From assembly GCA_028873965.1 (NCBI GenBank), contig JAPPMU010000062.1:1-64000 (forward strand): DNA of 64,000 nt. Reading direction: 5' to 3'. The translations under genes and the position numbers were made by a program. This DNA comes from Chloroflexota bacterium. GTDB lineage: Bacteria; Chloroflexota; Dehalococcoidia; Lucifugimonadales; UBA3495. Below, piece after piece: positions 10,167-18,559 of the stretch. How positions within the stretch are numbered: the first letter of the stretch is position 1; the number at the start of each line of letters is the position of its first letter. The notes below the pieces were generated by a model. The model made no database searches, had not been told where the DNA came from, and saw nothing but the letters and a program-made list of their open reading frames with translations.

Positions 10167-10438
10167 CCACAGTGGCGTATAGCGTCGAGTTATCGCCAGC
10201 CGCTCAGCCCCAAGCACGGAGGCTCTCTCCGCAAGACGCCCAACGTGTCCAGGATGCTCTACGAAACCTGACGGACAACCCGCGGCCTTCCGGCAGCATC
10301 AAACTAACCGGATTCGAGGCGGTCTGGCGTATCAGGGTGGGCCGGTTGCGCGTCATCTATGAAATCCACGACAGTGAGCGGCAATTGATAGTGCAGCGAA
10401 TTGCCCGACGGAATGAAGCGACGTATCGGCGTTTATAA
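10163..10438 (+). CDS. RelE/ParE-family toxin
   Basis: A 91-residue RelE/ParE-type protein: VELSPAAQPQARRLSPQDA, then FEAVWRIRVGRLRVIYEIHD and a C-terminal VQRIARRNEATYRRL, the usual family layout. Members cleave mRNA on the ribosome or inhibit gyrase; which applies here is unclear. The start is TTG 10163 (TTGA overlap with the antitoxin); GTG 10172 is an alternative. The last codons overlap the convergent acetamidase gene by 6 bp. Confidence 0.8.
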   Translation: MTTVAYSVELSPAAQPQARRLSPQDAQRVQDALRNLTDNPRPSGSIKLTGFEAVWRIRVGRLRVIYEIHDSERQLIVQRIARRNEATYRRL

Positions 10439-11305
10439 CTGCTCCAGAGCTTGCCGCGACAGCATCATCTTGACGGGGCTGATGGGACGAAAGGTGCGGG
10501 AGACGCGGACGTCGCCAGCGAGGCTGCACAGGGTGTAGGCGTCGTAGGGGGCCATGCCCTTTTCCGTGATGAGGAAGTCAACCATTTCGCGGACGGCCTG
10601 CTTCATGGCGGGGCCGAGGTCGTCGCCGTGAGAAAGGACGACGTAGTGTTCGGGAGTAATAGCGCGGGGACCGGTGAGGGTCATGCCCTTTTCGACCGTG
10701 ACGCGCACGTGGGTATCGGCTGAACACTCGGCGCCGGTTCCGGCCACCGCGCCGTCGCCGACCACGGCGTGGCAGTCGCCCATGGCCAAGAGGGCGCCGG
10801 GCACGAATACGGGCAGGAAGAGAGTGCTGCCACCAACCAACTCTTTCATGTCGATGTCGCCGCCGTAGGGCCCGCTGTCGCTGGCGGTTTCCTGAGCGTA
10901 AGTGGGCGTGGTTGCCACGAGGCCCATGGACGGGTTGAGCGGCAAACGCATACCGCTGGGCAGCACGAGGTCGTCGCCGTCGATGCTCATTACAGTGGGG
11001 TAGCCCTCGGTGAACTCGGCTTCCAGGAAGCCGCGTCCGGGCATGACCATGTGGGCCGGGTTCTCCTTGGGCTTGATGCTGACGAACTCGACGCGCAAGG
11101 CATCGCCGGGCTCGGCTCCGTTGACGTAGATGGGGCCGGTGGCCGGGCCCTTGAGGGATTTCTCCTGGAGGACGCCCGGTTCACGAATGCCCTCAAAGGC
11201 GTCCCAGGTTTCCACCATTAGATCGTCGCCGGAGTCGATGGTGACGGCCGGCTCGTTCTCGGGGTGGAGGACGTAAATGCGGTGGTCGCGGGAAATGGAT
11301 TTCAT
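10433..11305 (-). CDS. Acetamidase/formamidase family protein
   Basis: A 290-residue member of the FmdA/AmdA family, which hydrolyses formamide, acetamide and similar short amides to ammonia and the acid. Typical stretches are GPIYVNGAEPGDALRVEFVS, FLPVFVPGALLAMGDCHAVV and the acidic AGTGAECSADTHVRV. The start codon overlaps the end of the upstream hypothetical gene (11302-11724) by 4 bp, so it is the last gene of the long minus-strand run. With the amidase at 1574 it is the second amide hydrolase in the window. Confidence 0.9.
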   Translation of the reverse strand: MKSISRDHRIYVLHPENEPAVTIDSGDDLMVETWDAFEGIREPGVLQEKSLKGPATGPIYVNGAEPGDALRVEFVSIKPKENPAHMVMPGRGFLEAEFTEGYPTVMSIDGDDLVLPSGMRLPLNPSMGLVATTPTYAQETASDSGPYGGDIDMKELVGGSTLFLPVFVPGALLAMGDCHAVVGDGAVAGTGAECSADTHVRVTVEKGMTLTGPRAITPEHYVVLSHGDDLGPAMKQAVREMVDFLITEKGMAPYDAYTLCSLAGDVRVSRTFRPISPVKMMLSRQALEQL

Positions 11306-11724
11306 GGCGGGTTCTCCATGTAGGGCGGTATGAGGCGAATGTGTTTGGCTTGCCCTTCCTGAATGTACTCCACAACTCCAGCCGCTGCCAAAATTGGGGC
11401 AACATAGTTGGCAGTTCTTGTTGCGCTGCCAGATTCGTTCCTCAAATATGATTCAAGCGTCCCAGGTGCAGCTATGTTGTTGGTGGCACCGATCCGGACC
11501 GCCCCATTTCGAGCTTGCAAGTACGGGATTACCCCTTCCAACGCTCGCCAAGCAACAAGCTGACCGGCGACTTTGCTGACCCTGATTCCATCTGCATCTA
11601 GTCCTGTAACGTAAAACTCTACCTGGTTGTCTGGAGGATCTCCTCTGCCCGGTGTAAACAATATGTTCCCTGGTTGCAAAACGTACCTGATGACTTGCTC
11701 CACTCTCTGGATTTGCCTAGCCAT
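11302..11724 (-). CDS. Hypothetical protein, second gene of a two-gene module
   Basis: A 140-residue protein, not recognised. The N-terminal half looks like a beta-rich domain (NILFTPGRGDPPDNQVEFYV); the C-terminus resembles a winged helix (RTANYVAPILAAAGVVEYIQ). ATG 11724 is chosen because GGGAGATGGAGA precedes it; ATG 11757, overlapping the upstream stop, is possible. The upstream neighbour (11754-12137) belongs to the same family as the gene at 24884-25303, whose downstream partner is unrelated to this one. Confidence 0.65.
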   Translation of the reverse strand: MARQIQRVEQVIRYVLQPGNILFTPGRGDPPDNQVEFYVTGLDADGIRVSKVAGQLVAWRALEGVIPYLQARNGAVRIGATNNIAAPGTLESYLRNESGSATRTANYVAPILAAAGVVEYIQEGQAKHIRLIPPYMENPP

Positions 11725-11753
11725 TCTCCATCTCCCGCAAAAGAGTGCCCCAG

Positions 11754-12137
11754 TCATTCATCCGCTCCCGCGACCTTCGCGAGATAGTTCGCCAGCCGAG
11801 TCCATCCTTCGGCTTCTGACATGTCAAAGAAGACTTTACCGGAGTTTTGGGTGCGCGTGTCGGCCCATACCAATTCCCCTAAGCGGGTTTCCGGGTCGAT
11901 TTCCAAACTAACCTCTGCGCTGGGAAATGACCATTCGGCGGAAACGAAGCCGTATGTAGTCGGACATATCGTCGGCGTGGGCGCATCAGCCGGGTACATT
12001 CGGCTGAAAGCTTCGGACAGCCACGCCAAGTAGTCGGCATCAAAAGCGATGCCATCCCCGTTACGCCAGCCGTTTTGCAATCGGCGCAAGTCAGCGATTT
12101 TGCGGCCGGCGTTCAGTCCAGAGGCTTCGGCGGTCAT
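11754..12137 (-). CDS. Hypothetical protein, first gene of a two-gene module (family A)
   Basis: A 127-residue protein. It begins with a helical segment (KIADLRRLQNGWRNGDGIAF), then a beta-rich part ending EAEGWTRLANYL. The order and spacing of these features match the protein at 24884-25303 (a Trp-rich strand region, then a TEEGWERLRCAL end), so the two are proposed paralogs. The ATG overlaps the stop of the phosphoesterase gene (ATGA). Function unknown. Confidence 0.65.
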   Translation of the reverse strand: MTAEASGLNAGRKIADLRRLQNGWRNGDGIAFDADYLAWLSEAFSRMYPADAPTPTICPTTYGFVSAEWSFPSAEVSLEIDPETRLGELVWADTRTQNSGKVFFDMSEAEGWTRLANYLAKVAGADE

Positions 12138-12868
12138 AGCAGAGACCGTTTCACTTGCGCGACGTTCACCAGGTCAGCACGGTCCGCGTCAAAATCCACC
12201 ACGTTCACCGCCACCCGTCCCCTTTCGCCAGCAGCACCCATCGGCGAGCCGGAGTAGAACGCCGTCACTTCGCCTTGCGAAACGTCCTCGAAACGCTCCC
12301 AATGGCCCAGGGCGATGTAGTCGCAGCCGGCTTGGGCAATTTCGTGGGGCCGAATGGGAGACGAGCGCTCTTCGGTGTCGTCGGGGTAGTGAAAGTGGCC
12401 GTGGGCCATGGCGACGAGCCAGTGTCCGTTACGATGGACCGGTATGCCGGACAGGGGACGAAATGCTGGCGTATGGCTGTCCATGGCACGACCCCAGACG
12501 TCGAGGGTCAGTTCCGGGAAGGACAGGGTTTGGCCACGGGTACCGGTAATGATATGGAGATTGGACGGTCTGCCCGCAAAGGGAGACCGCAGGTACAGGG
12601 AACCGGCGTCGTAGAGGTCGTGGTTGCCGGGCAGTATGACCGTCGGCACGGCGGCGCGCGCAATTTCGCTTACGAAGAACTCCAGCACGGCGTCGGATAC
12701 CCGAGCGTTGTCGAAGACGTCGCCGGCGATGAGAAGTGCGTCGCTCTCGAGAACGTGCACTCCGTCCACTACGGCGGACAGGGCGCGCCGTGCGGATGCG
12801 GGATCCCAGTCGTCTCCCAGATGGGTATCCGAGGTGTGGATGATGCGGATCTTGCGGCGAAGGGACAT
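12134..12868 (-). CDS. SbcD/Mre11-like metallophosphoesterase
   Basis: A 244-residue calcineurin-like phosphoesterase resembling the catalytic part of DNA repair nuclease SbcD. All metal-binding motifs are visible: HTSDTHLG, LIAGDVFDN, LPGNHDLYD, AHGHFHY and ALGHWERF. It is shorter than typical SbcD and has no adjacent sbcC ATPase, so a stand-alone nuclease or phosphatase is as likely as a repair complex. It starts 23 bp after hflX and overlaps the next gene by 4 bp. Confidence 0.8.
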   Translation of the reverse strand: MSLRRKIRIIHTSDTHLGDDWDPASARRALSAVVDGVHVLESDALLIAGDVFDNARVSDAVLEFFVSEIARAAVPTVILPGNHDLYDAGSLYLRSPFAGRPSNLHIITGTRGQTLSFPELTLDVWGRAMDSHTPAFRPLSGIPVHRNGHWLVAMAHGHFHYPDDTEERSSPIRPHEIAQAGCDYIALGHWERFEDVSQGEVTAFYSGSPMGAAGERGRVAVNVVDFDADRADLVNVAQVKRSLL

Positions 12869-12891
12869 GGAGGTTCGAGGTCAGAAACGGG

Positions 12892-14079
12892 TCAGACGGT
12901 CGCGGGGGCCGGCATCGAAACCGGGGCGCCCACCTGGTCCAGGATGGCTTGCAGCAGGGCCGGAAGGTTCCAGCCCCGCGCTGCGGACACGAAGACCCGA
13001 CCGCTGACTGCGGGCGAGTCTGCGCCGGAGATGGCGGACAGGTCGATGCGGTCGAGGACTTCCACATCGGCAGGGTCGTCGGTGAGCAGGTCCAGCTTGT
13101 TGATCACCAGCAGGCGCGGCTTGCCACCGAGGTCGAGATCGGCGAGGGTCTGCTCGACCACCTCAGCCTGCTCGGGAGCCTTGGGATGGGTGATGTCAAT
13201 GACGTGCAGGAGCAAGTCGGCTTCGCTGAGCTCCTCCAGGGTGGCGCGGAAAGCAGCAACCACGGTGGGCGAGAGTTTCTGGATGAATCCCACGGTGTCG
13301 CTGAGCAGCAACTCGTTGCCGTCAGGCAGGCGGAGACGACGGGTCACGGGGTCCAGCGTATTGAAAAGCTGGTCCTCGGCGGGCACGCCGGCGTCGCACA
13401 GGGCGTTGAACAGCGTGCTCTTGCCGGCGTTGGTGTAACCGACGAGGGTGGCCATGGGAGTAGCGGACCGGCGGCGACGTTCGAGGTACTGGCTGCGACG
13501 CTTGCGCACGTTGTCCAGTTCCGATTCGATCTTCTGGATGCGACGGCGAATCAGGCGGCGGTCGGTTTCCAACTGGGTCTCGCCGGGGCCGCGGGTGCCG
13601 ATTCCGCCGCCGAGCCGTTCGAGGTGAGACCACTGGCCAACCAACCGTGGCAGCAGGTACTGGTGCTGGGCCAACTCCACCTGGATCTGACCCTCACGGG
13701 TGCGGGCGTGTCTCCCGAACACGTCGAGAATCAGCGCGGTGCGGTCGATAACCTTGATCTGAAGGGCCGCTTCCAGGTTCCGCTGCTGGGTAGGCGTCAG
13801 TTCATCGTCGCAGATCACCACGTCGGGGCGCTCGTCCTCGAGCAGATCCTGCAACTCCTGGAGTTTGCCCTTACCCAGATAGGTCGGGGTGATGCGCTCG
13901 GCGCGCTGGGACACGGTGGCTACCACCTCAGCGCCGGCGGACCGGGTCAGGTAATCGAGCTCGACCAGGGTGTCGTCGAGACCCCAAAGGCTCTCCCCGC
14001 GCTTCTTCGCTTCCACGGCAACCAGCACTGCCCGCTCGGTTTGCGGGCCGGTGGGTTTGGGTTGACGGGATCTGGGCAT
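12892..14079 (-). CDS. hflX: Ribosome-associated GTPase HflX
   Basis: A 395-residue HflX GTPase, which binds the 50S subunit and rescues or splits stalled ribosomes. The N-terminal HflX domain ends with GIGTRGPGETQLETDRR, followed by a helical linker and the G domain: G1 VGYTNAGKSTL, G3 DTVGFIQKL, G4 NKLD. Length and domain order are standard. It sits between Uma2 (8 bp upstream) and the SbcD-like gene. Confidence 0.95.
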   Translation of the reverse strand: MPRSRQPKPTGPQTERAVLVAVEAKKRGESLWGLDDTLVELDYLTRSAGAEVVATVSQRAERITPTYLGKGKLQELQDLLEDERPDVVICDDELTPTQQRNLEAALQIKVIDRTALILDVFGRHARTREGQIQVELAQHQYLLPRLVGQWSHLERLGGGIGTRGPGETQLETDRRLIRRRIQKIESELDNVRKRRSQYLERRRRSATPMATLVGYTNAGKSTLFNALCDAGVPAEDQLFNTLDPVTRRLRLPDGNELLLSDTVGFIQKLSPTVVAAFRATLEELSEADLLLHVIDITHPKAPEQAEVVEQTLADLDLGGKPRLLVINKLDLLTDDPADVEVLDRIDLSAISGADSPAVSGRVFVSAARGWNLPALLQAILDQVGAPVSMPAPATV

Positions 14080-14087
14080 ACTCTGCT

Positions 14088-14663
14088 CTATCGCTGCCGA
14101 CGAAAGAGTTGCCAGACGGGAACACTGAACGCGGGCAATAGTTCTTCACCGTCCAGAACATCGTCCTCGTGGAGCGTCAGGGTGGGCTGACCAGGGCGAT
14201 AGCGGGCTACGCTGGTGTTTTCAGGGTTGAGCACCCAAACCTCGCGGGCGCCAAAGTCCAACCACATTTGAGCTTTGTCTGACAAAAGGCGGTCGCGGCG
14301 GGAATTGCTGGGCGACGCGACTTCAATACACAGGTCCGGGGTAAGTTCGGGAGAGCCAGTCGTTCCGGGCGGGATGCGGCCTGGGGCAAACCAGGCGACA
14401 TCGGGGGCTCGCACCGTGTCGGGATCGCTCTCCAACTTGTAGCCGGGCTCACCGGCACGAGCGTCCCCGTAGTCGGTCGCATCGGTGTAGTGAAGAACTA
14501 CACTACCAGCCCGTAGCACAGTTGCTGCGTGAGGGTCGCCAGTAGCCACTTCTTTCTCCGTGAGGACGCCGCGGATCAGTTCAAAGCGCTTGCCGGGAAC
14601 GCGCTCCATATCCAGGAGCTCGTCGGCAGTCATCAGGCGCGACGGCGTTTTCGCGGTAGTCAT
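14088..14663 (-). CDS. Uma2-family protein (PD-(D/E)xK nuclease fold)
   Basis: A 191-residue Uma2-family protein. The family has a restriction-endonuclease-like fold; the core is seen in VRAPDVAWFAPGR and LCIEVASPSNSRRDRLL, with further conserved parts in AQMWLDFGAREVWVLNPEN. Uma2 genes are numerous in Chloroflexota and cyanobacteria, and their role is unclear. ATG 14663 lies 2 bp after the dapL stop. A longer in-frame extension upstream is rejected because it runs through dapL. Confidence 0.85.
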   Translation of the reverse strand: MTTAKTPSRLMTADELLDMERVPGKRFELIRGVLTEKEVATGDPHAATVLRAGSVVLHYTDATDYGDARAGEPGYKLESDPDTVRAPDVAWFAPGRIPPGTTGSPELTPDLCIEVASPSNSRRDRLLSDKAQMWLDFGAREVWVLNPENTSVARYRPGQPTLTLHEDDVLDGEELLPAFSVPVWQLFRRQR

Positions 14664-14665
14664 GG

Positions 14666-15844
14666 CTAGCTTCGCGGGGCAGGGATGGTCCAGTTTTCGA
14701 GGCGCTGGCAACCGGTCTCGACCCGCTCGTCGGGCGTGGTCAGGGAGAGACGGATATATCCCTCGCCATAGTGCCCGTAGGACGAACCGGGGGTCACGAC
14801 GATGTCGATGTCTTCCAGCAGGCGGGCGGCAAAGTCGGCGGAGGTGAAGCCCTCCGGCACCGGAGCCCAGATGTAGAGGCTGGCGCGAGGGGTTTCGACG
14901 CTGAGGCCCATGCGGGTCAAGGCTTGGAGCACGCGATCCCGACGCCACTGGTAGGTGGCGATGTTGTCATCGATGCAGTCCTGGGGGCCGGTGAGCGCTT
15001 CCATCGACATTTCCTGGATGGCCTGGGGGATGCCGGAGTCGAGGTTGGCCTTGATCTGGAAGAGGGCCCTGATCATGTCGGCGTTGCCCACCGCCATGCC
15101 CATGCGCCAACCCGTCATGTTGTAGGTCTTCGAAAGCGAGTGGAATTCCAGCCCGACCTCTTTGGCGCCGTCCAACTGCATCATGCTGCCGGCGCGGTAT
15201 CCCTCGTACCCCACTTCGGAATACGCGGCGTCGTGGAGCATGGCGATGTCGTTCTCACGGCAATAGCGCAGGGCCGATTCCAGATCCTCCTGGGAGGCCA
15301 CCGCGCTGGTAGGGTTGTTGGGGTAATTGAGCCACATCACCTTGGCCTGGCGGGCGACATCCTCGGGGATGGCGTCCAGTTCCGGCAGCCAGCCGTTGCG
15401 CTGGTACAGGGGCATCACGTAGCTTTCGGCGCCGGCGAACATGGTACCAACCGCGTACACGGGATACGCCGGGTCGGGAACCAGTGCAATGTCCCCGGGG
15501 TCCAGGAACGCGAAGGCGGCGTGTCCGATGCCCTCTTTGGCGCCGATCAGTGGGAGCACCTCGGTATCGGGGTCCAGGTCGACGTCGAAGCGCTGCTTGT
15601 ACCAATGGGCAATAGCACGCCGCATCTCGGGCAGGCCGTCGGTCTCGGGATACCGGTGGTTGGGCGGGTCCTGCGAGGCGGTAAGGAGGCGGTCGACGAT
15701 GGGCTGCGGCGTGGGAATGTCGGGATCACCGATGCCAAAGGTAACCACGTCGGCGCCGGCGGCGCGCTTCTCCGCGATGATCCGGGAGATCTCGACGAAG
15801 GGGTAAGGGGCGAGTTTGCCGAGGCGGTTGGAGAGGTTAGGCAT
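14666..15844 (-). CDS. dapL: LL-diaminopimelate aminotransferase-like enzyme
   Basis: A 392-residue fold-type I PLP aminotransferase. It converts tetrahydrodipicolinate and glutamate to LL-diaminopimelate in one step. Evidence is VVTFGIGDPDIPTPQPIVD, the NYPNNPTSAVAS loop, and the PLP-lysine motif SLSKTYNMTGWRMG. The presence of dapF 2.8 kb upstream in the same run supports the DapL pathway over other aminotransferases of the fold. The start overlaps the stop region of the upstream fusion gene by 8 bp. Confidence 0.85.
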   Translation of the reverse strand: MPNLSNRLGKLAPYPFVEISRIIAEKRAAGADVVTFGIGDPDIPTPQPIVDRLLTASQDPPNHRYPETDGLPEMRRAIAHWYKQRFDVDLDPDTEVLPLIGAKEGIGHAAFAFLDPGDIALVPDPAYPVYAVGTMFAGAESYVMPLYQRNGWLPELDAIPEDVARQAKVMWLNYPNNPTSAVASQEDLESALRYCRENDIAMLHDAAYSEVGYEGYRAGSMMQLDGAKEVGLEFHSLSKTYNMTGWRMGMAVGNADMIRALFQIKANLDSGIPQAIQEMSMEALTGPQDCIDDNIATYQWRRDRVLQALTRMGLSVETPRASLYIWAPVPEGFTSADFAARLLEDIDIVVTPGSSYGHYGEGYIRLSLTTPDERVETGCQRLENWTIPAPRS

Positions 15845-16622
15845 GATGCTCCTGGGCCGCCACCAGAGAAAATCGTTCTTTCCTGGTGATAGTCAGCCAT
15901 ACGTAGTCGTTGATGAATTTGGCGAGGGTGAAAGGGGGGTTCTGCTTAATTTCATTGGAGATGGCCTTGGCCGGATCTTCAATCTCATGCTTTCGAGCAT
16001 CAGCGATGATGGAAACAGCCGAACTTCGCATTTCCCTCATAAAAACTGCGAATTCATACCCTTTGCACTGCGAGCGGTCGAAATATACCTTGCGAATGTC
16101 AGTATCCCACATGACGAAAAATCGTGGGTACAACACACCCAGGATTTTAGACGCGGTAGTTGGTCCAATGTGCCGAATCGACATCAGCCGATTAAACGCC
16201 GATTCGGTGGCATCGAACACTGCGTCATCCAAGGATTCGGCTTCAATTGCCGAGTCGAACAAGCCTTCCCGAAAAGACCCTAATTCCTTCATCGCTTCGG
16301 CGACAAGGCTATCAGATTCACCGGGCAAACGGCACTTCCATTGGTTCAAAAACCGCCGTAATGGCCTAATGTCGGGCGTCTGGTCTTCGTGCCAATAAAG
16401 GCGCTTCACCAAGGGATGCGGATACTCAGGATCGTAGATGGCCCGATAGTATTTATTGTAGCGATGGTCGCCAGTCTCGTACTCCCTTGCCGCCCAACTT
16501 ACTTGAGCATACGTCGTGGGTGGCAAGGTAGCCCGCAGTTCGGCAGTTCCAGCCGCGATGCGTTCTTGCTGTTCAGACGTCATTCGCGCCTTCAAATCGC
16601 TCCATCTATGTCGTCCCGGCAT
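15837..16622 (-). CDS. Fusion of antitoxin-like N-terminus with HhH-glycosylase-like domain
   Basis: A 261-residue protein with two parts. Residues 1-35 (SDLKARMTSEQQERIAAGTA) match the opening helix of HigA-type antitoxins found beside RelE/HigB toxins; the helix-turn-helix that normally follows is absent. Residues 85-255 form a helical domain with a helix-hairpin-helix pattern at 150-163 (RHIGPTTASKILG) followed by FFVMWDTDI, placed like the hairpin and catalytic Asp of HhH-GPD DNA glycosylases. The same domain makes up the protein at 16994-17671. The ATG overlaps the toxin stop (TGATG), as in true toxin-antitoxin pairs. Function is inferred only; a DNA-binding or lyase role is a guess. Confidence 0.7.
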   Translation of the reverse strand: MPGRHRWSDLKARMTSEQQERIAAGTAELRATLPPTTYAQVSWAAREYETGDHRYNKYYRAIYDPEYPHPLVKRLYWHEDQTPDIRPLRRFLNQWKCRLPGESDSLVAEAMKELGSFREGLFDSAIEAESLDDAVFDATESAFNRLMSIRHIGPTTASKILGVLYPRFFVMWDTDIRKVYFDRSQCKGYEFAVFMREMRSSAVSIIADARKHEIEDPAKAISNEIKQNPPFTLAKFINDYVWLTITRKERFSLVAAQEHHA

Positions 16623-16986
16623 CAGAGTAAGCCCTCTCGCTCCAGCTCCGCGATATATTCGTCGTAGAGATTGTCGGCTATCCGTATGTACCGCTCATAG
16701 AAGGCACGATTGCTGATCCCGGTCTTGTCACCGCCAATCATCAGTATGGCAGTTTGCCGAGGATCAAATGCGTAGAACACCCGGATGGGCCGTCCACCGC
16801 TTTGCACTATCAGCTCGCGCATATGCGAGTTACGAGCGCCAGCGATGCTCGCCGATTGTGGACGGGAGAGGCGCACACCCTAATTACAAGCAAATCAATA
16901 ACTGCGCCGACGTCGTCCTGCTCACGCTCGGAAAGGCCATCGTACCACTGCACGAATTCGTCGGTGACTTCAACCTCCCAAGCCAT
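16622..16986 (-). pseudogene. RelE/HigB-family toxin, frameshifted
   Basis: The N-terminal part starts at ATG 16986 (MAWEVEVTDEFVQWYDGLSE) and the C-terminal part is in another frame (RLSRPQSASIAGARNSHMRE, then RPIRVFYAFDPRQTAILMIG and a GDKTG...NRAFYERYI stretch), together a near-complete Gp49/HigB-type toxin. Around 16880-16890 the frames disagree by one base and a TAG lies in the frame of the C-terminal part. The toxin is therefore read as inactivated, unless the shift is a sequencing error or programmed. Its stop overlaps the start of the antitoxin-like fusion. Confidence 0.75.
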
Positions 16987-16993
16987 CGCGTGC

Positions 16994-17671
16994 TTACACG
17001 GCCACCGCCGCACCAGGCTGGAATACCATGTCGCGCTCCAGTGTTACCCAGTTGTACTCGTCGACGAACTTGGCGAGGCTGAACGGCGGATCGATGCCCA
17101 GCTGGGTGGACAGCGTGCCCGCCGGATCATCGATGCCTTTAGCGCGGGCGTCGCTGGCAATGGACAGGGCGGCCATGCGCATGACGGTGAGGAACTGCGA
17201 GTATGTAGCACCGTTGGGCCGGTCCTGCGGGAAATAGGCCTCTCGGATGCCGGCGCCCCAGGACACGAACAGCCGGGGATTGATTACCGTCAGGATCGCG
17301 GAGGCGCCGGTGGGGCCGACCCCGTTGGCCTCGGTGAGGCAATCGAAGGCGCGTTCCACGACATCAAGGGTGGAGCAACGCAGGTCGTCGAATTCCAGAG
17401 AGGATGCCGCCATGGGCTCCAGGTATCGGGCGGCGTCGGCTACCGCCGCGGCGATGGCCTCAGCCTTGTGCTGGGGGATGCGGCAACCCCACTGGTTCAC
17501 GTAGCCGATCAGCGCTGACCAATCAGCGTCCGACTGACCCGACAGGATCGGGCCGCGGAAGGATTCCGCGCGGGCGGCGATGCAGGTTGCATCGTCGGAA
17601 AGGGTCCGAAAAACCTGAGAGGACCAACGAAGTTGGTCGTAAGTGGTCGGGCCGGAAACGAAATTGCTCAT
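16994..17671 (-). CDS. HhH-glycosylase-like protein, paralog of the downstream fusion
   Basis: A 225-residue soluble protein aligned end to end with the C-terminal domain of 15837-16622: VNQWGCRIP here versus LNQWKCRLP there, GVGPTGASAI versus HIGPTTASKI, FVSWGAGIREAYF versus FVMWDTDIRKVYF, and PPFSLAKFVDEYNWVTL versus PPFTLAKFINDYVWLTI. The two Asp residues after the hairpin in the fusion are Gly here (SWGAGI, 137-142). ATG 17671 overlaps the dapF stop (ATGA), and the stop is 7 bp before the broken toxin. Not assigned to a known family. Confidence 0.75.
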   Translation of the reverse strand: MSNFVSGPTTYDQLRWSSQVFRTLSDDATCIAARAESFRGPILSGQSDADWSALIGYVNQWGCRIPQHKAEAIAAAVADAARYLEPMAASSLEFDDLRCSTLDVVERAFDCLTEANGVGPTGASAILTVINPRLFVSWGAGIREAYFPQDRPNGATYSQFLTVMRMAALSIASDARAKGIDDPAGTLSTQLGIDPPFSLAKFVDEYNWVTLERDMVFQPGAAVAV

Positions 17672-18525
17672 TCTGTCCACACTCCGCTGAATACTTCGGC
17701 CGCAGGGCCTTCCAGATAAACTTCGCCGGCACCATCCCACTCGATGTTGAGGGTGCCGCCGGGAAGGTTGACCGCCACCCGGTCGCCGGTGTGGCCCAAC
17801 AGACGGGAGGCGACGCCGATGGCGCACGCTCCGGTGCCGCAGGCCATGGTTTCGCCGGAGCCACGTTCCCAGACCCGGGCGTCAACGTTGCCGTCGTCCC
17901 GGAGGTTGACGATCTCGAAATTAACCCTGTCGGGAAAGATGGGATGCCGTTCGACCAGAGGGCCGATGTTGTGCAAGGGAAATTCCTCGATGGGTTGGTC
18001 GATGAAAGTCACGGCATGGGGGTTGCCCATGGAAATAAAGGTGAGGAAAAGGCGGAAATCGCCAGGGTGGATGGCATAGTTGAGGATGGGCCCTTCCCGG
18101 CCGGCGATGGCGGGGTCAAGGTCAACAGGGATTTCCGACGGGGTCAGCCGGGGCGGGCCCATGCTCACCCGCGCCGAGTCGACGGTGGCGCCGGCGTAGT
18201 GGGGCACGATGGTGCGAACACCGGCCAGCGTGTCGACAGTCACCTGCTGGGCGGAGTTGGACACGATCCCGCGTTCTATAGCGTACTTGGCGAAGCACCG
18301 GATACCGTTGCCGCACATGGCGCCCTCGGAGCCGTCCGAGTTGAACATGCGCATCTTCAGGTCCGCCACGTCGGAATCCATGACCAGGATGAGCCCGTCG
18401 CCTCCGACTCCGAAGTGACGGTCGCTGATTGCCTGCGACAGGCTGTTCCAGTCCCGTTCAGGCATCGCACGGGCATCGACATAGACGTAATCGTTGCCAG
18501 CGCCGTGCATTTTGGTGAATTCCAT
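17668..18525 (-). CDS. dapF: Diaminopimelate epimerase
   Basis: A 285-residue DapF, which interconverts LL- and meso-diaminopimelate for lysine and peptidoglycan precursors. The start FTKMHGAGNDYVYVD is canonical. The two catalytic cysteines are visible in AMCGNGIRCFAKYA and MACGTGACAIGVA. ATG 18525 is chosen by homology to the family start; an in-frame extension upstream is not protein-like. It works with dapL, 2.8 kb downstream. Confidence 0.95.
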   Translation of the reverse strand: MEFTKMHGAGNDYVYVDARAMPERDWNSLSQAISDRHFGVGGDGLILVMDSDVADLKMRMFNSDGSEGAMCGNGIRCFAKYAIERGIVSNSAQQVTVDTLAGVRTIVPHYAGATVDSARVSMGPPRLTPSEIPVDLDPAIAGREGPILNYAIHPGDFRLFLTFISMGNPHAVTFIDQPIEEFPLHNIGPLVERHPIFPDRVNFEIVNLRDDGNVDARVWERGSGETMACGTGACAIGVASRLLGHTGDRVAVNLPGGTLNIEWDGAGEVYLEGPAAEVFSGVWTE

Positions 18526-18559
18526 CGTCGCGACTCCTGCGCCGAGAGGGCCTTTTCCA

